DNA of 9,830 nt from an uncultured Pseudobdellovibrionaceae bacterium (lineage in GTDB: Bacteria > Bdellovibrionota > Bdellovibrionia > Bdellovibrionales > JAMPXM01). The stretch lies in assembly GCA_934277865.1 (NCBI GenBank), contig CAKQVW010000086.1, forward strand, positions 1 to 9,830, in the 5' to 3' direction. The position numbers were made by a program, and so were the translations under genes. The notes under the pieces are model-generated. The model ran no database searches, was not told where the DNA came from, and saw only the letters and a list, made by a program, of their open reading frames with translations. Of this stretch, positions 6,004-9,830 are shown in pieces. Numbering within the stretch: position 1 is the first letter of the stretch; the number at the start of each line of letters is the position of its first letter.

Positions 6004-6066
6004 ACCTACACACCTTACGGCACGGGCTTCTAAGACCCGCGTGTCTACCAATTTCACCACCTGGGC
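5982..6066 (-). tRNA. tRNA-Leu (anticodon UAG)
   Basis: On the minus strand the gene runs from 6066 to 5982, 85 nt including encoded CCA. The acceptor arms GCCCAGG (6066-6060) and CCTGGGC (5992-5986) pair perfectly. The D region contains GGTGAAATTGGTAGACA. The anticodon stem CGGGT/GCCCG encloses loop CTTAGAA, giving anticodon UAG (CUA codons). The long variable arm is typical of type II tRNAs, and the T arm contains GGTTCAAGTCC. The gene is intact even though the recombinase frame ends inside its 3' part. This is the usual outcome when an element integrates at a tRNA 3' end and restores it. Confidence 0.96.
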
Positions 6067-6109
6067 AGATGAGAAACGAACTTCAAGCTCGCTCAAGAAT
6101 GGGGAAAAA

Positions 6110-6832
6110 TCAAGGGCGTGTTGCGGAAGTCAGTGCGGAAGTGAGCATCGGCGTGCGGCGAATCACAAGCTGGCCGGCACTTTCTGTCATGCGGAAGCCA
6201 AAGGTACCAAGCGACTCTTGCGAGCGTTCGAAAACCTGGCCCGTCGCCAGTTCGCCGAGATTCGCCTGCCCGCGCAGCATGGTCATAAAGACGACTTGGC
6301 GGTCGCCATTGGTCTCAAGGTTTCTCGGCAACAGACCAGCAAAACCACCAGCAGGAGCCAAAAACTTCACGCGATGCCCAGACGACTTCAGATCCAAGGG
6401 CTGCGAACGGAACACGCGTAAATCCGGCGTGTAACCAACAAGCTCAATCCCCGTGAACTCGATAAATCCGCCATTGCGATTGGCCACGCGGCCTCCAAGA
6501 GCAGACGGCTCAAAGCGCATGACACCCGCGCGCTCACGACACTTCAACGTTTGAACATCTGCTTCAATTTCCAGATTCGGCGGACGCACGGAAGCTTTGA
6601 TCGCCTTCACCGTGTAAGCCATGCGGCCTAGATCCGCACGAGTTGCACAGCGCATGATCTGTCCTTCAAAGGAACGAATGACGCCGGCCTCAGAAGCCAT
6701 CAATGAAGCCGAAAACAAACTCACGCCCAAAGCACCGGCCAAGAGCCCCACTCGAATACCCAATCGAACCGACAAGCGAGTAGATACCGAGTGTCCAGAA
6801 ACCTGACGATTTGTATTCGACTTTCGACGCAT
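6110..6832 (-). CDS. Exported protein of unknown function
   Basis: The ATG at 6832 is preferred over an upstream GTG at 6856. AAAGGAG lies about 7 nt before it, and the resulting 240-residue protein begins with a clean signal peptide. That peptide has a long basic n-region (MRRKSNTNRQ to RLGIR), a hydrophobic core at about residues 27-45 and likely cleavage after LMA (46) or SEA (49). The mature part is about 190 residues with two cysteines (Cys62, Cys98) that could form a disulfide. It looks beta-rich, with no recognised domain (segments such as GGFIEFTGIELVGYTPDLRV). The pattern fits a periplasmic or envelope protein. It lies 43 nt before the tRNA-Leu on the same strand and is separated from gcvH by two hairpins, so it has its own promoter. 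Confidence 0.75.
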   Translation of the reverse strand: MRRKSNTNRQVSGHSVSTRLSVRLGIRVGLLAGALGVSLFSASLMASEAGVIRSFEGQIMRCATRADLGRMAYTVKAIKASVRPPNLEIEADVQTLKCRERAGVMRFEPSALGGRVANRNGGFIEFTGIELVGYTPDLRVFRSQPLDLKSSGHRVKFLAPAGGFAGLLPRNLETNGDRQVVFMTMLRGQANLGELATGQVFERSQESLGTFGFRMTESAGQLVIRRTPMLTSALTSATRP

Positions 6833-6923
6833 GACCGGACTCCTTTGACGATTCACAGGACGCGATTCGGTCGAGAGTCATGCAATATCGGGCGCAGCAA
6901 GATAGCACCCTACAGAGACGATA

Positions 6924-6945
6924 AAGAGGGTCCAATGACCCTCTT
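6924..6945 (-). terminator. Hairpin terminator, distal of two after gcvH
   Basis: AAGAGGGTC (6924-6932) and GACCCTCTT (6937-6945) form a perfect 9-bp stem with loop CAAT. Read on the minus strand it is followed by TTTAT; on the plus strand a TTTT run lies a few bases beyond. It is placed to stop transcription leaving gcvT-gcvH before the exported-protein gene. Confidence 0.6.
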
Positions 6946-6976
6946 CGTCGTTTTGCCAGAATGGATCTGACAATTC

Positions 6977-6998
6977 TCGGCGCCTTACGAGGCGCCGA
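6977..6998 (-). terminator. GC-rich hairpin just after the gcvH stop codon
   Basis: TCGGCGCCT (6977-6985) and AGGCGCCGA (6990-6998) form a perfect 9-bp stem with loop TACG, five bases beyond the gcvH stop. There is no clear T-run after it on the minus strand, so it may protect the mRNA 3' end or assist the stronger terminator about 30 bases further on. Confidence 0.5.
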
Positions 6999-7003
6999 AA
7001 CAC

Positions 7004-7393
7004 TTACTTCGTGATCAGCTTGCGGTAATCCGCCGCGCGCATGATGTTCGCGAGTTCTTTTTCAGTCTCCATCTCGATGCGGATCAACCATCCGGTGTTC
7101 ATCGGATCATCATTCAGACCAGATGGATCCTCCGCCAACGACTGATTCACTTCGATCACGGTGCCCGAAACTGGAGCGTAAAGGTCGCTTGCCGCTTTCA
7201 CGGACTCGATCACGCCGAAGCTCTCGCCTTGAGAGTACTTCGCTCCTTCTTCTGGAAGATCGAGGTACACGATCTCACCAAGCTGCTCTTGCGCAAATTC
7301 CGTGATCCCAATCGTGACGATGTTCTCGTCGACCTGTGCCCACTCGTGGTCTTTTGTGTAGTAAAAATCTTCTGGCAACTGGTAGTTCGACAT
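7004..7393 (-). CDS. gcvH: Glycine cleavage system H protein (lipoyl carrier)
   Basis: This 129-residue protein is full length for GcvH, the cytoplasmic carrier whose lipoyl arm shuttles the aminomethyl group from GcvP to GcvT and then to lipoamide dehydrogenase. The family signature is continuous: YTKDHEWAQV near the start, ITEFAQEQLGEIVYLDLPEEG, then GVIESVKAASDLYAPVSG with the lipoylated Lys66. NDDPMNTGWLIRIE and the C-terminal helix follow. ATG at 7393 is preceded by GGAGG, 10 nt upstream. It lies 53 nt downstream of gcvT in the same direction, indicating one operon, and ends in two hairpins. No gcvP follows. Confidence 0.97.
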   Translation of the reverse strand: MSNYQLPEDFYYTKDHEWAQVDENIVTIGITEFAQEQLGEIVYLDLPEEGAKYSQGESFGVIESVKAASDLYAPVSGTVIEVNQSLAEDPSGLNDDPMNTGWLIRIEMETEKELANIMRAADYRKLITK

Positions 7394-7446
7394 GTCTTCT
7401 GGTCCTCCAAAAATCTAAATAGCTCTAAACAATCCAAACTCAAATA

Positions 7447-8586
7447 TTAGGCTTTTACCGTCAGCGAAGTCTCGACAAACGGAGTTGCTCGCACTTTCGC
7501 TTTCACGGCTTTGCCGCGAATGTCGACGGCAATTTCGCTTCCAAGGGCCGCAAATTCTGTCTTCACGTATCCGATGCCAATCGAGGCGCCGGTCGACGGC
7601 GACATCGTGCCGCTTGTGCAAACACCGATCGTCTCACCTGTCGGCGAAAGCAAAGCGTAACCTTGGCGCGGAATCCCGCGTTCGGTCAATTCAAAGCCGA
7701 TCAGCTTACGAGTCACGCTCTCTTTGCCAGCCAAAATCTTCGCCTTGCCAACAAAGTCCTTCGCCTGAGCTTTCACGACCCAACCAAGCCCCGCCTCATA
7801 TGGGTTGGTCGAATCATCAATTTCGTGCCCATAAAGCGAGTACTTCATCTCGGTGCGCAACGTGTCTCGTGCGCCTAGGCCAATCGGCTCAGTGCCAAGG
7901 TCCGCACCCTTCTCCAAAAGCTCTCGCCACAGTTGAACCGTCTTGGATGCTGGGACAAAAACCTCGGCTCCGACCTCACCTGTGTATCCCGTGCGCGCCA
8001 AAATCACGTTGGTCCCGCCCCAGGAAAACGACTTGTGCGTAAACGCCTTCATCGCACTTGGACGAATCTCATCACCGGCAAACAGCCGATCCAGAAGCGT
8101 CAGAGCTTTTGGTCCCTGAACCGCAATCTGCCCCCAGTCTGAACTTTCGTTCACGAGATCCGCACCGCGATTGTTCGCCTGCAGAAATGCAAAGTCTTTT
8201 TCGATATTCGCCGCGTTCACGCATAGCAGATATTCTTCACCAGGCTTGATGCAATACACGATGAGGTCATCAACGATGCCCCCATCTGCATTCGGAAACA
8301 GCGTGTAGTGCGCTTCACCAGCGACCAGCTTGGACACATCGTTTGTGGTCACCCACTGAAGTGTTTCCACCGCCTTCGGTCCACGGACGCGAAACTCACC
8401 CATATGCGAAACATCAAACAGCCCAACTCCGGTGCGGCAGCTGACATGCTCTTCCTTGAGTCCGCGGTACTGAACCGGCATCCACCATCCGGCGAAGTCG
8501 ACCATGCGAGCACCACGCGCCTCGTGTTCCGCAGACAAAGGTGTTTTCATCGGTGTGTTCGATGGCTGAGATGTCGAGGTCGTCAT
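7447..8586 (-). CDS. gcvT: Glycine cleavage system T protein (aminomethyltransferase)
   Basis: GcvT transfers the methylene group from aminomethyl-lipoyl-GcvH to tetrahydrofolate, releasing ammonia and forming 5,10-methylene-THF. The 379-residue protein shows the whole family pattern: MVDFAGWWMPVQYRGLKEEH, GLFDVSHMGEFRV, GGIVDDLIVY with the catalytic Asp (about residue 106), ARTGYTGEVGAEVFVP and GLGARDTLRTEMKYSLYGHE. The C-terminal barrel includes GIPRQGYALL and GTMSPSTGASIGIGYV. ATG at 8586 is chosen because GGAG lies about 9 nt upstream; a TTG at 8613 would only add nine residues. The first 14 residues (MTTSTSQPSNTPMK) are a short non-conserved extension. It is the first gene of a gcvT-gcvH operon with a long upstream leader. 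Confidence 0.96.
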   Translation of the reverse strand: MTTSTSQPSNTPMKTPLSAEHEARGARMVDFAGWWMPVQYRGLKEEHVSCRTGVGLFDVSHMGEFRVRGPKAVETLQWVTTNDVSKLVAGEAHYTLFPNADGGIVDDLIVYCIKPGEEYLLCVNAANIEKDFAFLQANNRGADLVNESSDWGQIAVQGPKALTLLDRLFAGDEIRPSAMKAFTHKSFSWGGTNVILARTGYTGEVGAEVFVPASKTVQLWRELLEKGADLGTEPIGLGARDTLRTEMKYSLYGHEIDDSTNPYEAGLGWVVKAQAKDFVGKAKILAGKESVTRKLIGFELTERGIPRQGYALLSPTGETIGVCTSGTMSPSTGASIGIGYVKTEFAALGSEIAVDIRGKAVKAKVRATPFVETSLTVKA

Positions 8587-8624
8587 AACGGAAGTCTCCA
8601 AAGCAAATCCCAAGAACTCTTTTG

Positions 8625-8775
8625 TTTTCGAGAGGCACTTTTCACCCCCGACTGCCCACAGTCAAGATACGGCGCCCGGCTCTCTCAAATCGCCCCGGAA
8701 TTCGCGCCCTTTTTTGTCATATCAGAGCCCCAATTCCGCCCTTCGGCCCTCCAGACAAAACTTCGCCGCTCCCAA
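8625..8775 (-). promoter_or_regulatory. Structured gcvT leader, possible divergent glycine riboswitch
   Basis: The minus-strand leader can fold into two parts. The distal part has GGGAGC (8773-8768) whose GAGC pairs with GCTC (8728-8725). It encloses a CCGAAGG loop (8746-8740) like the conserved one in glycine aptamers and is followed by an ACAAAAAAGG tract. The proximal part has GAGAG and GC (8686-8682, 8680-8679) pairing with GCCTCTC (8636-8630), enclosing the hairpin GACTG-TGGG-CAGTC (8663-8650). Glycine riboswitches often control gcvT. However, the canonical CTCTCAGGCAAAAGG block is absent, so this is a weak resemblance rather than an identification. Confidence 0.25.
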
Positions 8776-8910
8776 AACGAGCCCTTAAAAAACTCAACCA
8801 GCCAAACATCAAACGTGCTCAAAGTTAAAGCAAGCGAGAGCTGAAAGCCCCTACTCAAATATAAGCCGTTTCCACCCTCCTTCCATTAGCGCAATTTCCG
8901 CCTAGCCATA

Positions 8911-8935
8911 AGCTTGAGGCACCAGGCTTCAAGCT
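8911..8935 (+). terminator. Hairpin followed at a distance by a T-run, role unclear
   Basis: AGCTTGAGGC (8911-8920) and GCTTCAAGCT (8926-8935) pair over 10 bp with one G-U on the plus strand and loop ACCAG. A run of seven T lies at 8951-8957, 15 bases beyond, too far for a standard intrinsic terminator. No plus-strand gene precedes it. It may belong to the 5' region of the downstream lipoprotein gene. Confidence 0.3.
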
Positions 8936-9055
8936 GCGGATTCTCGTGGCTTTTTTTAAGACTGCAAACACGCTTTCAGCCCATCATTTGCATGCTCTGG
9001 GGTCGAGACAATCTTGAGGACACGACCGGCACCCAGCCGATCGAGGGAGTAGAGA

Positions 9056-9830
9056 ATGATGAACGTAGCGCGCAAACAAGACGGCCAAACTCTCAATGGC
9101 CTCCCCGCTTTGGCGCTGGCTTCGCTTTTCGCCATGTCCGTCACCACACTCCTCACCGCCTGTGGTCCCAGCAACCAGTTCCACCCCATTGCCTCCTCCA
9201 ACAAAACAGGTTTCACCGACAGCGCCGGTCGTGTGCACACAGGCGCTGGGGACGATCAGGCCCTCGCACAGCTCAAAGCGGAACTCGCGGGCGAGAGCAC
9301 AGCGGATGGCATCGACTCGCTCGAAAAAGAAGACCGTGAGCTCGCAGCCCAGATCCTTGGCGCCAAACTCGAAGAGGAAGCAAAAAACATCCGTGTCCAC
9401 GTTCGCCTGCGCGATCAAGGCACCGTCACCTTCGACTTCGCCGACAAAGACATCGCCAAAGCCGCAGCCACACAAAATGCCGACGTTCGCTACAAGGCGG
9501 TCGCGGGTAAACTGGCCGGAGGAAAATCCGCGCAGTTTGAAATGGCTCTTCTCTGCCGTCACGCCGTCGCCCCCAAAGAAGGCGAGCGTCGCTGCTCGAC
9601 GGCGGTGATGTCCCTCAAAGAGCAACGCGGATCAAAAGCCAAGGCCGGTTTCATCTTGCGCTACCAAGAAGTCACTGTTCTCGTGCGCACCCCCAAAACA
9701 ACGCCCCTTCGCAACGACACCTTGAAGCGCCTTGTTTCTGATTTCCATCAAGCGCGATCGGGCACTCTGCAATCGTTCGAAGTCGCCTGGGGGCCATCTG
9801 GTTTTGATCTCAATATGCAGGACTCCGAAC
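9056..9830 (+). CDS. Secreted lipoprotein of unknown function (3' end outside window)
   Basis: A frame of 258 codons is open from ATG at 9056 to the window edge without a stop. GAGGGAG at 9043-9049 gives a good ribosome site with 6-nt spacing; a second ATG follows immediately at 9059. The N-terminus is a lipoprotein signal peptide (basic start, hydrophobic residues about 16-33, lipobox LTAC with Cys36). The mature part begins with a polar linker (GPSNQFHPIASSNKTG), then a charged Glu/Lys-rich helical region (LEKEDRELAAQILGAKLEEE), then a mixed region with two cysteines near residues 165 and 179. I recognise no family. Outer- or inner-membrane attachment is inferred from the lipobox. GC-rich codon use matches gcvT and gcvH rather than the mobile module. 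Confidence 0.85.
   Translation, partial: MMNVARKQDGQTLNGLPALALASLFAMSVTTLLTACGPSNQFHPIASSNKTGFTDSAGRVHTGAGDDQALAQLKAELAGESTADGIDSLEKEDRELAAQILGAKLEEEAKNIRVHVRLRDQGTVTFDFADKDIAKAAATQNADVRYKAVAGKLAGGKSAQFEMALLCRHAVAPKEGERRCSTAVMSLKEQRGSKAKAGFILRYQEVTVLVRTPKTTPLRNDTLKRLVSDFHQARSGTLQSFEVAWGPSGFDLNMQDSE

Larger units (their letters stand above)
8587..9055. other. 469-bp intergenic region between divergent gcvT and a lipoprotein gene
   Basis: I see no gene here on either strand. The gcvT side (8600-8860) carries a long potential leader. A candidate -10 for gcvT is TATATT on the minus strand at 8863-8858, with only a weak -35. The other side carries a plus-strand hairpin at 8911-8935 and a T7 run at 8951-8957. 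The ribosome site of the lipoprotein gene is GAGGGAG at 9043-9049. Confidence 0.5.

Noticed and set aside
5740..6096. Minus-strand ORF of 118 codons spanning the tRNA
   Set aside because: It reads through the tRNA-Leu and antisense to the recombinase; no ribosome site or family similarity.
7485..8042. Plus-strand ORF of 185 codons and several neighbours inside 7400-8850
   Set aside because: These are shadows of gcvT and gcvH, which are unmistakable on the minus strand. The shadows are Arg/Ser-rich with no family pattern.
8984..9625. Minus-strand ORF of 213 codons and plus-strand ORF 9096-9608
   Set aside because: Both overlap the lipoprotein gene starting at 9056, which has a strong ribosome site and a lipoprotein signal. 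The alternatives show out-of-frame Cys/Val- or Ser/Pro-rich composition.
1..9830. CRISPR array or insertion sequence
   Set aside because: No regularly spaced repeats and no transposase-type protein were seen; the only DNA-mobility enzyme is the serine recombinase.

Overview
The window looks like a chromosomal segment of a Gram-negative, predatory-type bacterium of the Bdellovibrionota, Bdellovibrio-like. The evidence is a TIGR02147-family regulator beside a Gly-rich lipoprotein carrying an LHExIY motif, two proteins with lipobox signal peptides, and a typical bacterial gcvT-gcvH pair. The lineage is an inference from protein style, not from a marker gene.

Layout from left to right. Positions 1-747 (minus) hold the N-terminal 249 codons of a lipoprotein that runs off the window. 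It is divergent from a TIGR02147-type regulator at 1002-1817 (plus). Convergent to that is a HigA-like HTH protein at 1931-2377 (minus), an antitoxin-type regulator with no toxin beside it and a palindrome over its putative promoter. Positions 2651-6003 (plus) form a compact mobile-element module: a two-TM coiled-coil protein, a replication-relaxation-type protein, a repeat-dense non-coding island (3920-4102), a 65-residue ORF and a large serine recombinase. The recombinase frame runs into the 3' end of a tRNA-Leu(UAG) gene on the opposite strand (5982-6066), so this tRNA is very probably the integration site.

To the right the sequence returns to GC-richer chromosomal genes. An exported protein of unknown function (6110-6832, minus) is followed, reading right to left, by two hairpins beyond gcvH. 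Next come gcvH (7004-7393, minus) and gcvT (7447-8586, minus), two components of the glycine cleavage system. A long, foldable leader lies upstream of gcvT. The window closes with the start of a lipoprotein gene at 9056 (plus), cut by the window end.

How the parts work together: GcvT and GcvH act with GcvP and lipoamide dehydrogenase, which are encoded elsewhere, to oxidise glycine and load one-carbon units on tetrahydrofolate. The recombinase, small ORF, replication-relaxation protein and membrane coiled-coil protein plausibly form the maintenance and mobility core of a small integrative element. The nested inverted and direct repeats between them are the best candidate for its origin or another cis-acting site. 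The left end of the element is not identifiable here: no second copy of the tRNA 3' end was found by eye.
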